Shown piece by piece: positions 48,036-60,176 of a stretch of DNA of 64,000 bases. Numbering within the stretch: the first letter of the stretch is position 1; the number at the start of each line of letters is the position of its first letter. The DNA is from Cordia subcordata. Its lineage: Eukaryota; Streptophyta; Magnoliopsida; Boraginales; Cordiaceae. Below the pieces are notes generated by a model, which saw nothing but the letters and a program-made list of their open reading frames with translations, was not told where the DNA came from and made no database searches. The position numbers were made by a program, and so were the translations under genes. The stretch is from assembly GCA_028554755.1 (NCBI GenBank), contig JAPTOF010000006.1, positions 14,197,001-14,261,000 on the forward strand, written 5' to 3'.

Positions 48036-48665
48036 TAAAACTATGGTGATTTTCCTACAAAATATTTTTCTTTTCTAAAAATAAGAAAACATTTTTGACA
48101 CAACTATCAAACCTCCCCACCCCTGCGCCTGCACCCAACCCCACCTCTACCCTCATACCCGTCTCAACCTCTCGCCCCCAAGTTAGCAGGGAGCCGTCTC
48201 AGCCTCTCGCGCCCAGGCTAACAGGGAGCCGTGGGGCTGTCCCCCATCGGCGCACATGTATATGTTTTTGTATCTTTAAAAATATTTTCCAAATAACTTT
48301 TACTGTAACAACATTTTTGAGGGAAAAAAATTTCCAAAAAAAAATATTTTATAGGAAAAACTTTTCTATAGAAAATATTTTTCAAGACAAATTATTTTTC
48401 GCAAAACAAATGGGGTCGGGGGGCCGAGTCAGGGGTCCCAGGTGCCAGGGTCGGGTGCTTGGACTCGAGTGGTTCCCGGTCCCGGGTTTTGGGGGCCGGG
48501 ATCAAGGTGTCAGCTTGAGGGGGCGAGAGGCTAGGGGCGGGTGTGGGGGTGGGGTTGGCTGCTAGGGCGGGGGGTTGGTGGCTGGGTGGGGAGGTTTGAT
48601 AATTGTGGGAAAATCTTTCCTATTTTTAGAAAAGGAAAACATTTTTCAAGAAAATCACCTTATTT
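48036..48665. mobile_element. Foldback element with GC-rich inverted arms
   Basis: The left arm (about 48036-48250) and right arm (about 48480-48665) are inverted copies. The outer part is AT-rich (GGTGATTTTC...TTTTCTAAAAATA), then comes CTATCAAACCTCCCCACCC and a very GC-rich inner part. A 230-bp AT-rich loop with GAAAATATTTTTC lies between them. The open frames inside (48095-48565 and 48541-48816) are products of the base composition. Confidence 0.7.
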
Positions 48666-50189
48666 TCTATTGACCAAGAAAATGTTTTTAGTTGACTATT
48701 TCATTTTTTACAACCAAACATTGAAAAATACGAAAAATATTTTTCAGGAAAATATTTTTCGCGAAATGACCAAGTGGATGGGAAAAAAAGAAAAGGTTGA
48801 ACCAACATTGCCATAGAATTTATGGCCTTTAATAACACACAATATATGAATGAAGTAACATGAAAAATGAAGAAAAAATTTACGGGAAAAGAAAGGGAGA
48901 AGAAAAAAGAAGTCAGACAGAAAGAAACGTAAAAGTTCTAGAGAAATAGAGATGGAAACAAAAAGAAGGGAAATATTTGAACAATTCTCCAAATTTTATG
49001 AGTGCTGAAGAGACGTTTTGTCAGGAACATGTTAAAAATTGATGACAATATGTTGCTTTTTGTTACACAGCCGCAGTTGGAGCAATTGTACAACATTCAC
49101 TGTCCATTTAAACGCAAAAATTAATGGAGGGGTTTTGTACACATTCATGGTCAACCACAAGGGTACATTGCTATTTACCCTTTTTATTTTTAAGAAAAGA
49201 AGACCTAATTGCTCTCTTTTTCTCTTGCAACAAATATGGTGGTGTTAGTGGAAGATCACTGGAAGATGACGTTTCATGATTTGCAATCTATTTTGCCTCA
49301 TAAATACATTACATGTACATATACATAACAAATAATCAAAATTTATGAATAATTCTTTTTCGAATTAAACTAAAAAATATATACTTAAACTTTTCTTCCT
49401 TTCGTCTTACTTTTCTTGTTTTCTTCTCTTTTCTTTTCTTTGTTAGCTGAAGGTTGATGATGGTGATGTTCTGTGTTATGCGGCTGAAATTGTTCAGGTG
49501 ATGTTAACAGTGACAGTGAGTGAGTTTCTCTTCTTCATTTTGTCTTGTTGGGCTCGTAAGATGTATGGGCAGGTGATTGTATGATGTTTGACTAGTACAC
49601 AAGAATATTTTTTGCTGACTGGTACATAGTAATGTTTGTGCACAATATACATACTCTTTTATTTTCCTCATTTGCTATGAATTTTAAACAAGTACTACTT
49701 GGTAATATTAAGACTTTGATGGTGTTGACCTTAAAAATAAAACTTAATTCTTTTATTTGGATATGCATATTCTTGGTAGACGAAGTTTGTAATTAAAGTA
49801 GTTGGAATAACCAAAATAATAGATGTATCATTATTGTTCTTATTAATAGTCGCTGCTTGAGCATTCCGAACTTTTGCTAGATCACTAGTAGCATGTAGCA
49901 TATTTAAAATATCTATATTTTCTATATATATATATATATAAGAGTTAATTTTTTTCTTTAATAAATGCCTTTTTTTTTGTGAAATGTTTTTCCCTAAAAA
50001 AACTACATTCCACAAATTTCTCAGATATGATTGATATTAAAAACTTCATTAAATCAAATTTTGGAAAATATATTTATACAGATAGTAAAAATTTATATTT
50101 ACCTATATCTATTTATCTTTTAATACCACAAGTCTTAATACTATCAATTTTTCTTTAAAAAATGAGTTAAATTCCAATAAATATTAATA
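48666..50189. other. Intergenic DNA without recognisable gene
   Basis: AAATATTTTTC-rich repeats near 48720-48760 may belong to the fringe of the foldback element. A (TA)n run lies at 49921-49941. No supported coding region was seen. Confidence 0.45.
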
Positions 50190-50609
50190 GGGTAAATAGC
50201 AGCGAAACCTATGTGGTTTATCATAAATATACAATTAATCCCTGTGATAAAAAAATATGCATTGAACCCCCCATCGTTATTAAAAGTAAAGCACACACGC
50301 CCCATTTGTTAACTTCATTTAATTTGGCTAACGGAATATGCAAAAAGACTTATATGCCCTTCGAACATTTGCTGAGTAAGCCATCTGGTGTGGTTTTTTT
50401 TTTTTAACATCATTTTTATTCATCCTCTTCTCAGTGTATCCCCCACTGCTGCAGCCTACAATTACATTTACAATTAAACAAAGCTAATCGATGGCCAACA
50501 ACTACATCCACCATATTTTATTAAATCTTTTTCTCAATGTTATTCAAGGATTTTGGTTATTCTTTTAGCATGTGAACTTGGCTTTGCACACTTTGATCTC
50601 TAAACCCCT

Positions 50610-50881
50610 CTCAAACTCAAATCCTCAATGGTCACCCCAAAAAGCTCCGACCTTCGTGACTGGCCTGTCACCTTCTCCCCATCACAGCCGCCTTCCCTCT
50701 CCTATCACTGCTGGTTTTCGGCGTCACATGCGACAAAAATGTGTGTGTGGTTCCGTTTTTCATCTCTAATATTCTGTTGTTCAACACGATTCCACCTGAG
50801 ATTGGGCTATTGGATAATCTGGTTTACCTCAAGCTTGTCTCCATTAACCTCACTGGTCCACCCCTTCGGAGTTGGTCACGT
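50610..50881 (+). pseudogene. Captured fragment of a CLAVATA1-like LRR receptor gene
   Basis: The fragment reads LKLKSSMVTPKSSDLRDW, then HCWF, then after a one-base shift near 50718 GVTCDKN, then TIPPEIGLLDNLVYLKLV and SINLTGPP. This is the order of the N-terminal cap and first repeats of CLV1-type receptor kinases (LKSSMIGPK..LHDW, HCSFSGVSCD, GTISPEIGMLTHLVNLTL, NNFTG). The rest of the receptor, including membrane and kinase parts, is absent. Both ends are cut inside exonic sequence, and the fragment lies within the terminal inverted repeats at 50190 and 51934. It cannot make a receptor; it could be transcribed as part of the element. Confidence 0.72.
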
Positions 50882-50979
50882 TAAACTCCATTTTTAATCT
50901 GATTTTTGACCGAAAATGCCAAACGTGAAATCTTGACGAGGAGCAGCGTCAGCTTACTCCGCTGTTAAAATTAAATCGA

Positions 50980-51290
50980 CCCTAATGGATTGGTGAGTTA
51001 GCGGGTTATTTTAGCGTGTTAAACAGGTCGATTTGGCAGATTTATGAGTTGGGTGGATTTGCAGGTCATTTTGGTTGGTTAGGCGGATCCGGAGTTGTTT
51101 TGGTAGGTTGGCACGTTAGAAGGGCCATTTTGACGAATTTGCGGGGCCCAACCCGACTCACCTCTTTGGCGAGTTGGGTCGGGTTGATCTCGTTTGTCTA
51201 GCAGGTCATTAAGTCCTCAACCCTAACCCTCTTTTTTAGTAGGTTAAGTGAGTTGACCAGCAGGTCTTAACCTGATTTGCCACCTCTATT
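50980..51290. repeat. Nested GGGTT-rich repeat inside the Pack-MULE-like element
   Basis: The stretch is rich in GCGGGTTATTTTAG, GGGCCCAACCCGAC and GAGTTGGGTCGGGTT and ends GATTTGCCACCTCTA. This resembles a class of plant miniature elements with AACCCG repeats and a GCCACC end. The exact borders are not certain. Confidence 0.35.
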
Positions 51291-51446
51291 ATATAAGAAT
51301 AGAGTTTTAAGACTTTGATACCCAACGTTCTTGAATCCATAATAAGAACCCAACAAAGATTGCCCTTGCCAGTGACATTTGCTACCTCTTACTTTATCCA
51401 AACCATCTTCACTTCTTAATTTGTTCAAAGCTTTGATGGTATAGAA

Positions 51447-51743
51447 GTGGTCACACGATCAATGAGGACTTGTTTGGTGCAGCAGCGCAAATTTTGGCGG
51501 TTTGGGTCAAGAGTTTGGTCCAAGTCGGGTTGTGGTCCTCTTTGGGTTGATGGGTATGTGAAACGAGTGAAGAAGAAGACTCCTTTGAGGGGAAAGCTCA
51601 TGTGTGACGCGGTGCAAGATTACGGTGAGCTTGAGCGATCCTATGCATTGACCTGTGGAGAATTTGATCAAGTGAAGGATTTGATCTTGTGTGTTGTAGC
51701 TTATGGTAAAAGAAGGGTATTTTTGTTTGAAATAAATTTGTAA
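51447..51743 (+). other. Open frame of 98 codons of unknown origin
   Basis: The frame starts MVTRSMRTCLVQQRKFW and ends FLFEINL just before the right terminal repeat. Its base composition is more GC-rich than the flanks, so it may be another captured exon. I do not recognise it. Confidence 0.25.
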
Positions 51744-51934
51744 CCAAAAAAAGAAGTTTAGTTGCAATTTAGGTAAGTATAGCACACTCACAATTAAAAG
51801 TAACGGATTTTCTAACAGAGGAGGTATTGTGCTTTATTTTTTATGATCACAAGGGGTTTCGTGCCTATTTTTTAACCACAGGGACAAATTGTATATTTAT
51901 GACAAACCACAAAAAAGTACAGTGCTATTTACCC

Positions 51935-53226
51935 AATATATTATTAATAAACTATTACTTTCCTTTCTTTTTTCCTTAAACCAAATTATTTTTATTTAAA
52001 TTTTAATTTAGATATCTTATTCAATTAGTGTATATATCCCATAAAAAATGTTCAGTATTAAAAGCTTACCAAGAATTAAAATTTACAAAATATATTTATA
52101 TTTTTATCCGAGCATAGCTTGTAAAAATATAATTGACCATTCAACAATAATATAAGTATTAAAATTACTCAATACTCCTATACAATATGCAGCTTATACT
52201 CTAATCTATTAAAAATATTTGTTAATTGTACAAGAGACAATCTATAATTACCACAAACCTTTCTTAATAATATGGTGAAAAAAATGATGAAATTGGAATA
52301 CCAAGTGTCACAACAAACATGAATCATTCACAAATCTATAATGTTACCAAAGAAACATCGTAATAGTGACAATAGTGAGTTTATGGTAGTTCAACAAGTT
52401 TTTGAGAAACCAATAGATGTATTAGTGGTTAATAGTTGCTATATTTAACAGTCGATTTGTAGCTAGTTGATCGATATTATTAACATAATTGAAATAAGAC
52501 TACATATTTATAATTATATATGTTTAAGATAATAATTATTTATTACTAACACACCATAAAATCAATTTGTTGAGAAACTGTATTCATGGAAACTATAAAA
52601 ATAGCTCTGTTAGTAGATTTGAATTTTTGTTTTGTGCAAATTAATGATTGGACTAAAAAATTTATAACTTCTTAAGTAAATTTTGGCAATGTATCAATTC
52701 GGGATAGAATTCAAAACTATTTTTTATGTTATTTTAAATTTATATTTGTGAAAAAGAGATAAACATAAAAAGTATTAAGGAAATAAAGAGAAAATATTTG
52801 AAATAAAATAATTTCATAAGTAGAATTCAATTAAAAAAAGAAAAAATAAATTTTCTAAGAAAGTGTTTGGGAGTGCTTATATACTGGTCAAACTTGCTTA
52901 TAAACAGAAAAATAAAGTGCGTGCATTTTGTGAATTCTCCTTATTAGCAAATAAAGTTGGTTTATAAGCCACCAAAAGAAGCATCACCCCAACTGTTCTT
53001 GACAGCTTATAAGCAATAAGAGTTGAGCAAATAAAATTATAATTATATCTCTTGAGAATATAGAAATAACTACCCTTCAATTAATGAAAAGTCCTTTCTA
53101 ATTATTTTAACAAATCACTGCTTATATGTTCACTAAAATTGTCAACAGCTTATAAGTACATTTTATTTAAATATTTTTTACTTATTTATTATTTGCTTAT
53201 AAGTATCAAGCAACGAGCAACTAATA
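51935..53226. other. AT-rich intergenic DNA
   Basis: There are no supported genes. Sequences around 52857-53200 (GTGTTTGGGAGTGCTTATA, GCTTATAAGT) resemble the miniature element that follows at 53227 and may be an older relative without clear ends. Confidence 0.45.
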
Positions 53227-53642
53227 GGGTGCTTGGCTAACCTCATGAGCTAGTTAGTCAAACTAGCTTATAAGCCAAAAAGGCGAATTGACTTGTTTGA
53301 ATAACTGACATATAAACACTTTTTGATAACTTATAAACTAGGAAAAAAAAAGCTCTATTGGACCAGTTTATTTTTAGGCAGCCTATAAGTATTTTAGTCA
53401 AACTAATAAAAAGACAATATTATTCTTAAAAAAGAGAAATAATTTTTATCACATTAATTAATAATATGTCTTTTTTAATTATTTTAACTATCATTATTAC
53501 TTATAAATACTTACTAAATATGTCAACAACTTATAAATATATATATTTTAAACATATTTTTACTTATAAGCACCAATTATTTATAAGCTCTTAAAAATAA
53601 CGGACACGCTCAAAAAAAAAAAAAAAGCAAAGCCAAACACCC
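53227..53642. mobile_element. hAT-like MITE just upstream of the pyruvate dehydrogenase E2 gene
   Basis: The left end GGGTGCTTGGCT and the right end AGCCAAACACCC are inverted repeats (11 of 12). The flanks AACTAATA and ACTAAATA look like an 8-bp target duplication altered by a small change. The inside is rich in GCTTATAAG. It ends about 60 bases before the site II motifs of the next gene. Confidence 0.65.
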
Positions 53643-53702
53643 ACTAAATAAGGTGGGCGCAAAGACAAGTCTATAGATGTTCGTCTCTGACTTTTTGATT
53701 TT

Positions 53703-53729
53703 AGCCCAGCCCACCGCCACCATAAAAAG
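53703..53729 (+). promoter_or_regulatory. Tandem site II-like motifs and TATA-like box of the E2 gene
   Basis: AGCCCAGCCCA (53703-53713) holds two overlapping RGCCCA sites, the complement of TGGGCY, which TCP factors bind in many nuclear genes for mitochondrial proteins. ATAAAAAG follows at 53722-53729, about 155 bases before the ATG. The start of transcription is not known. Confidence 0.5.
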
Positions 53730-53883
53730 GCCTAAGCTCAAATTATTTTACCATTTTGCCCCTCCCACACCTTCAAATCTCCACCAAACCATCTTCTTAA
53801 CTCTTTTATCGAATCAGACCTTTTCACTCTTCTGCTATTCAGAGAGAAACCAACAAAAAGGGAGACGCTGCGAGATCGTCATC

Positions 53884-56800
53884 ATGACCTACGCTTCTCA
53901 CATCTTTCGCCACTCCAAAAAGGTTAAAATCTTTGAGATTTATACAACTTTTTTTTTTTTTCGTTAAATTTTTGGGTTCATATATATGTATGTATGGCTG
54001 TATATTTCCTGCTAGAATTTTCATTTTAGTTGCGAATTATTTGAATCCTAATTTTTCAATTTCTAGATGTGATCTCAAGAGCAGAGGCTATGTATTTCGG
54101 CATTTATTTTGCATGAAATGTGGAAAATGATCAGAAATTTTAGTTCGGGTATCGTCGATTATGTAGAGGAAATGTTTTTAATTGATTTTGCATATTGTTA
54201 TTGGAATTCGGTATTCGTATGTATTTATGCATATCTTTTTTCGAGGTGAGAATGAGGAAAAATGGCGTAGTTGATCTATGTGTATGTGAGAAAGTTTTAT
54301 TTAGTTGTATACTAGATTCCTGGTGGTTTGCTTTTTGAGTTCTCTTGTCATGCTCCAGGCTTGGAACCTGGGGTTGCGAGCGAAACATGTAGGCTTGAGA
54401 ACCATTTTCTTGAGCCGGATATTAAGTTAATTGGGCCATAAATGTTTAACACTGGTTATTACTTGAACTCTGCAATATGAACTTGTAAACGATGCTCGTG
54501 TCATGTTTTCTACCAATGTGGGACATCTCATATGATCTGGGTCTAGGATTGTAGTTTAGTTGGGTAACATTTACTCGTAATTTGATTAGCTACTCTCATA
54601 CCCTTGTTCTCTTTGAAATCAACTATATGTGTGTGTAGATGTGCTTAAATTTTGAAAGCATCAAGTTTCTCTACCCCTTGTAGTTTTAGACTTAATTTTC
54701 CCCTAGATATTGATCTTTTTATTTTTATTATTGACAGTTTGCATTGAGACTTTCATTCTAGGTGATAGTGATAATTATATTAACAGTTACATTTCTAGGT
54801 CCATTTGGGGTGAAAGTCGAAATAGTAGTGAAAGCAGGATTTCCATTATATGAATCCGCACGAAGGGTAGTGATTTAATTATAATAGAAAGCTCTTATAA
54901 TCATGATATAACTCTAAAATACAGACATCTCTGGGTTCAATGTGAAAATGAACCTAGAAGTGGAACTGTTGTTGTTGTAATTATCACTAAGAATGGAAGT
55001 CTCGATGCAGATTTGAGACCCCTAGATATTGATCTTTTCAGCTTTATTCTTGTGTACAGCTTAGGAGCACTTCAAACTTAGTACGGTGTGATCATGTGGC
55101 TGTGGTTCGCTGTTTTGCCAACAATACAGGGCCCTCTGTCGATAATGAAGATCGTAAGTTTCTATAATATACAATTTCTACCCTCCCTCCAAAATTTGCC
55201 CCTTTTTTTATGGTAGATTTCATAATTGCTGCAAGCAATTTCCCTTGTTTTGCAGGTTTTCTAAAATTGCAACAACTTGGTTCAGCTGCTGGAGACCGAC
55301 ATGGCTTTTCAAAAGGTTCAATCAGATGCTTTACAAGCTCATCAAGCTTGAATAACAGTTACAAAGCGGCAAAATCCACCTGGGTAATGAGTGACTAAAT
55401 TCCTTCACTCCCCAACCTACAACCACCCTCCCAACACCCAAAAAGAAAAAGATAAATAAGATAAAATTTTGTGGTAGACCCCGTTCCCTCTTTCTGAGGT
55501 CATGTAAAGTTGAGGCGTTTGGATTTTATACAAATACGAAACAAGTGTTCAACCAAATCTGATTTATCTTCTGTAGGTGTCAACCTTGGGAACATACAAG
55601 AATCTGGATACTGTATCAGCTGGGCCGGTGTTCAATAGATTGCTCTCATGGTTTGTTCTTAAACAAGTAGAAAATTATATGAAAAATCTTATATAGGAAT
55701 CTCCTAATTTTTAGTTTCTTTTCTGTCAGTTCACATGTGCAGTCGAGCAGAAGTTTCTCTACCAATGAAGGTTAGGATCCATGTTTCCATATTCTACATT
55801 TTAAGTCTTTCGGGTATAGAGTTTTATACTTCTTACACCTCATGATAATCGCTTTAAACCTTTAGGTTGAGTTAGGGTGTTTGCATACTCAAGAAAAATG
55901 CTGGAAAGCATGTTACTCCCAGGCACACACAGCGTACTTTAGTATGTAAATAGCGCAAAATCATATGCTAAAAGGCTCAACCCATTCTAAGCTTACTCAA
56001 TTTAATCTTCTGTTATTCTTCATCATGGATTAGATAATGATTACAGAGTGACCTTTTCTCGACTTCTCCAATGTCCATATTTCCTTGAAACTCATAGTAT
56101 CTATCAACCTCCTGTTGTTTGTTATTTAGACCTTCCTCCGCACCAGGAAATTGGGATGCCTTCTCTTTCACCAACAATGACAGAGGTAAGTTTGCAGCCT
56201 GTAATGCTTGTACTTCTCTCTTCTTTGTATGTTTGGAATAGCTAATTATGTAGTTTTGAATGCAGGGAAACATTGCAAGGTGGTTGAAGAAAGAGGGTGA
56301 TAAAATTTCTCCTGGTGAAGTACTCTGTGAAGTTGAAACAGTAGGTTTCTTGTTTCATATGCCATTGTCGTGTCAAGAATTGGGAATCTGCTTTTGATGT
56401 TCATCCTGAGTCTTTTTATCTTCCTTTTTGTGTTTATCTGGTAGTCTAATAATCTGTTATCACATCTACATAATGTTTGTAGGATAAGGCAACAGTAGAA
56501 ATGGAATGCATGGAGGAAGGCTATTTAGCTAAGATCTTGCGCGGAGATGGGTCAAGTGGAATTAAAGTTGGTGAGGTACTGGTCATTTACAGTGCAGAGA
56601 CCCTTTTTCCCTTATCAGTTTTTCACATACAATATATGTTTGTATTTGTGTGTTGGGGGCCTATAGAGTTCACATTCTCCATCTTTGAACAGGAGTTAAA
56701 GAATGAAATGCATCCAACATATTTTGGCATTCCCTTTTAGCTCTTTAACGTAAATTCGTCTTTTTGCTGCTTGTTCATTTCTCTGGAATTTGCATATAAC

Positions 56801-59615
56801 TGATATTATGTTTTTCCAAGGAGAATGTCAAATTGTATGGTTGCATTGAAGCTACCAATTTTAGTTCATGGTGATAGCTTGGCTTTCAGTTCATTCTGTT
56901 CTTTTGTATTAAATATTAGTTAAATGTTATTTGTGTTTCTTCTTCTGTAGCTATTATATGATGTTATTGTGTCTGGTAGTTGCACTCAATTCATCTGTTG
57001 CTTAGTAGTCCTCTGTAATGCTTGGGGACTTTTTTCTGTTGACATACCAAATGGTGTATCCATATTTGAAGCTAAGAATTTGTAAATGTGTAGGTGATTT
57101 CCATAACCGTTGAAGAGGAGGATGATATTGCAAAATTTAAAGATTACACACCCTCAACATCTGATGCTGCACCAGCATCTGCACCTAAGGAACCCTCTTC
57201 TCCCAGTCCACCACCCAAAGAGGCTGCACAAGAACCTGTCAGTTCACCAGAACCAAAGATCTCTAAGCCAAGTGCAACTCCTTCAAGCGAAAGTCGAATT
57301 TTTGCTAGTCCTTTAGCTAGGAAACTAGCAGAAGATCGCAACGTATGTAGTTCTGGAGGCTAAGTCATTCAATACTTGGGTCTGTTAATAGGATTTCTTT
57401 TCCATTTTAGATTTTGTTTTTTGACTGCTGTGCTGATTCACCATATTATCATGGGTTTAGGTGTCTCTTTCAAGCATCAAGGGAACTGGGCCTGATGGTC
57501 GCATTGTGAAGGCCGACATTGAAGAGTACATTGGTATTGTTTCTTTACTCCCTGCAAAAGCGTCTTCGTGGAACAAACAACCCCTCCTTCTTCCCCCCTC
57601 CCTCCCTTCCCTGGAGACCGGGAGAAGTGAAAAAGGATAAAGAGAAGAAAACTTCTTTTGTATCTCCTGATTCTATTTGGGTTTCATGGTTTCCTGCTGC
57701 TGCATTATGCTTGGGATCTGTATTTGGCTTGTTCTGGCATGCTGTCCATCCTATGTCTGTTCAGTTATTTCAGTTGATTATTCAACAATCCACCATCTTC
57801 TATTGTTAATTAGTTTGATCTTGATTTAGCTTCTCGCGGCAAGGAAGCTCCAGCAGCAGCTCGCAAGCTTGACACAACAGTTCCAGGTTTAGATTATGTT
57901 GACATCCCTCTTACGCAGATAAGAAAGGTAATTTATCTGACTTCTTCAATATTATGAATATCTGTCTAGCACTTTAAACAATTGGCAGATTAATGATTTA
58001 ATATATGCGTCACTGTATGAGGCTTTTGCTTCTATGTGAAGCATTCTTGATCTCTTAGTTTATATGGGTTATGATGTTTGCTTTTACATCACCAAGTTCT
58101 CATAAAATCTTTGACAGGTGACGGCTTCACGGTTGTTGCTCTCAAAACAGACTATCCCCCATTATTACCTAACCGTGGATACATGTGTTGATAAACTTAT
58201 GGAGTGAGTCCCAAGTAGAATCATCTGCAAATTTAAGCCCCTGATAAACTCATTTGCTGACCTGGAGTTCTAATTTTTCTGCAGACTACGTGGCCAGCTC
58301 AATTCTCTGCTAGAAGCTTCAGGTGGCAAGAGAATATCTATCAATGATCTTGTAATCAAGGTACTATTAGCACAACTTTGCAGCTGGCTGTGCCAATAAA
58401 GAGACATCTTTCAATTTCTAGATATGTTCCCAACTATATCAGAAACTCATAACGGGAACTTGTAAAGGGAGAACCAAAAAGATAAAAGACATATGGAAGA
58501 AAGGGAACAAGCGATTAATCCACACGATTTGAACTTGAAATTTCCACCAGCATGGTTCTTCTTGTAAAACACTTCCCTTAAATTGGATAAGGCCCTCATT
58601 AAAAATTAAAACAATCCAAAAGCCCCTTCCACAAACTGATAATCGGAGAATGGCATTTATCCAGGCTGCTGCTTTGGCTCTTCGGAAGGTGCCTTCTGTT
58701 AACAGCTCATGGACCAATGACTACATTCGCCAGTAAGTTTAAAAAATTATGTCCACTGCTCACATGTGCGCCATTTGTTTTGAGTACCTAACGTTTTCCT
58801 TATCCTGTATTGCATACAGATATCAGAATGTAAATATCAACGTCGCGGTGCAGACAGACAATGGACTTTATGTCCCTGTCGTCAGAGTGAGTCACCACCC
58901 CAGTTTAAAGCCACTGAAATTGATTGTTGAAATGTTGGATAATTATTTATGCAAATATCTTACTGGAATTTGCAGGATGTGGACAAGAAAGGTTTGGCTA
59001 AAATTGCTGAAGAAGTTAAGCATGTAGCCCAGAAAGCGAAAGAAAATAGTCTGAAACCTGAAGATTATGAGGTTAGAATCAATATTCTTTATGCTTGATA
59101 GTCTGCAAATAATTTGTAGCTTCATGAAACTTACACTAGAACATCCATCTTGCAGGGAGGCACATTTACGGTGACAAACTTGGGTGGGCCGTTTGGTGTC
59201 AAGCAATTTTGTGCCATCATCAACCCTCCTCAGGCAGCCATTCTAGCTGTTGGATCTGGTAAGATGGGATCTCATTTTATTTTCTGCTTCTAATGTATGA
59301 TCCTCTGCATCCTCACTCTTTTAACTTTTGCTGTTGAACAGCTGAGAAGAGGGTTGTACCTGGTTTGGGCGCAGACCAGTTCAGATTTGCCTCTTTCATG
59401 TCTGTGACGTTGAGCTGTGATCATCGGGTAGTCGATGGTATGCTGTCTAATCCTCATCTTGTGGGAATTTGAGTTCGTCAAACTGCAGTTACATGTCAAA
59501 AAGTTAGGAGGACTAACTACTTTAATTACGTGTTGGGTATTCAGGTGCAATTGGTGCAGAGTGGCTGAAAGCATTTAAAGGCTACATAGAGAATCCAGAA
59601 TCAATGTTGCTTTAA
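53884..59615 (+). CDS. Dihydrolipoyllysine acetyltransferase, E2 of mitochondrial pyruvate dehydrogenase complex
   Basis: Nineteen GT-AG exons give 560 residues: 53884-53922, 55060-55153, 55256-55383, 55577-55650, 55730-55770, 56130-56185, 56266-56340, 56483-56575, 57094-57342, 57461-57533, 57830-57927, 58118-58203, 58285-58360, 58665-58732, 58820-58886, 58976-59071, 59156-59258, 59342-59437, 59545-59615. The start [13 protein letters not shown] is like that of the Arabidopsis E2 components 2 and 3. Residues 1 to about 125 look like a mitochondrial transit region. The single lipoyl domain spans about 128-205 with the lipoyl Lys at 171 ([10 protein letters not shown]). A Pro/Ala linker and the E1/E3-binding domain (about 267-305) follow, then the catalytic domain with His 533 and Asp 537 of [10 protein letters not shown]2 transfers the acetyl group to CoA in the matrix. 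All splice phases fit and no lesion was seen, so it is probably functional. Confidence 0.96.
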
Positions 59616-60089
59616 GTTATTACATTTCTCCTTTTCTCCTCTTCTGCGATTTTTTTGCCTCCTTTTGTTGGTCATGCCGAATGTAACATTTGTTGATTTT
59701 TGTTTCAACGCGCTAACGAGGGATGGATGATGTTGGAATAACGGGGTTTGAAGCAAATACCTCTTAGCAGAGTTTTCCTCATGTAGAGTGTAAAGACCCC
59801 TTCTCATGTATGCGATAATTCTCTTGCAAATCTTGGTCTGTATTGCTCGAGAAATCTTTGCGGTTGCCATGGTATGAAGTGAATCAACATGACTCAAAAT
59901 TTAATTGTCAAATAAGAAAATTAGGAAGTTATCATTCACCTTTTTATTCTTTCATATGCATGGACTGCGTAAACAAATTGTGTATCCTGTTCTAAGCGAG
60001 ATTCTGTTTCGGTTTTCCAAGGGGTTTGGTTCATGTATGTGACAAATTGTGATCTTGTTATGGGCCAGCCTCGGCTTCCTTTTTCTATT

Positions 60090-60176
60090 TCAGAAGTCAG
60101 AACTCAGCTTCTCAAAGAAGTATGAAAAATCTGAAAAATAAGTATTTCTGAAAAAAGTCAATTCAAAAGAACTCTC
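60090..60176. mobile_element. Partial copy of the 35637 MITE family
   Basis: TCAGAAGTCAGAACTCAG...TTCTGAAAAAAGTCAATTCAAAAGAAC follows the right half of the element at 35637 (CAGAAGCCAGAATTTTCAG...AAAAAAGCCAATCCAAACGGG) with changes. The left half is missing. Confidence 0.5.

Larger units (their letters stand above)
50190..51934. mobile_element. Pack-MULE-like element with long terminal inverted repeats
   Basis: The first about 140 bases, starting GGGTAAATAGCA, are an inverted copy of the last about 140 bases, which end TGCTATTTACCC. Shared inner blocks include GTGGTTT(A/G)TCATAAATATA followed by CAAT and TCCCTGTG. Terminal repeats of this length are typical of Mutator-like elements. There is no transposase. 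The interior instead contains a receptor-gene fragment (50610-50881), a nested repeat (50980-51290) and an unassigned ORF. The target duplication cannot be read with certainty because both flanks are AT-rich. Confidence 0.75.

Noticed and set aside
48095..48816. Two open frames rich in Pro, Gly and Arg
   Set aside because: They follow the GC-rich inverted arms of the foldback element. Each is explained by base composition.
57519..57809. 96-codon frame between two E2 exons
   Set aside because: It starts in exon 10 and reads through the intron. The proper splice donor at 57534 and acceptor at 57829 explain the gene.
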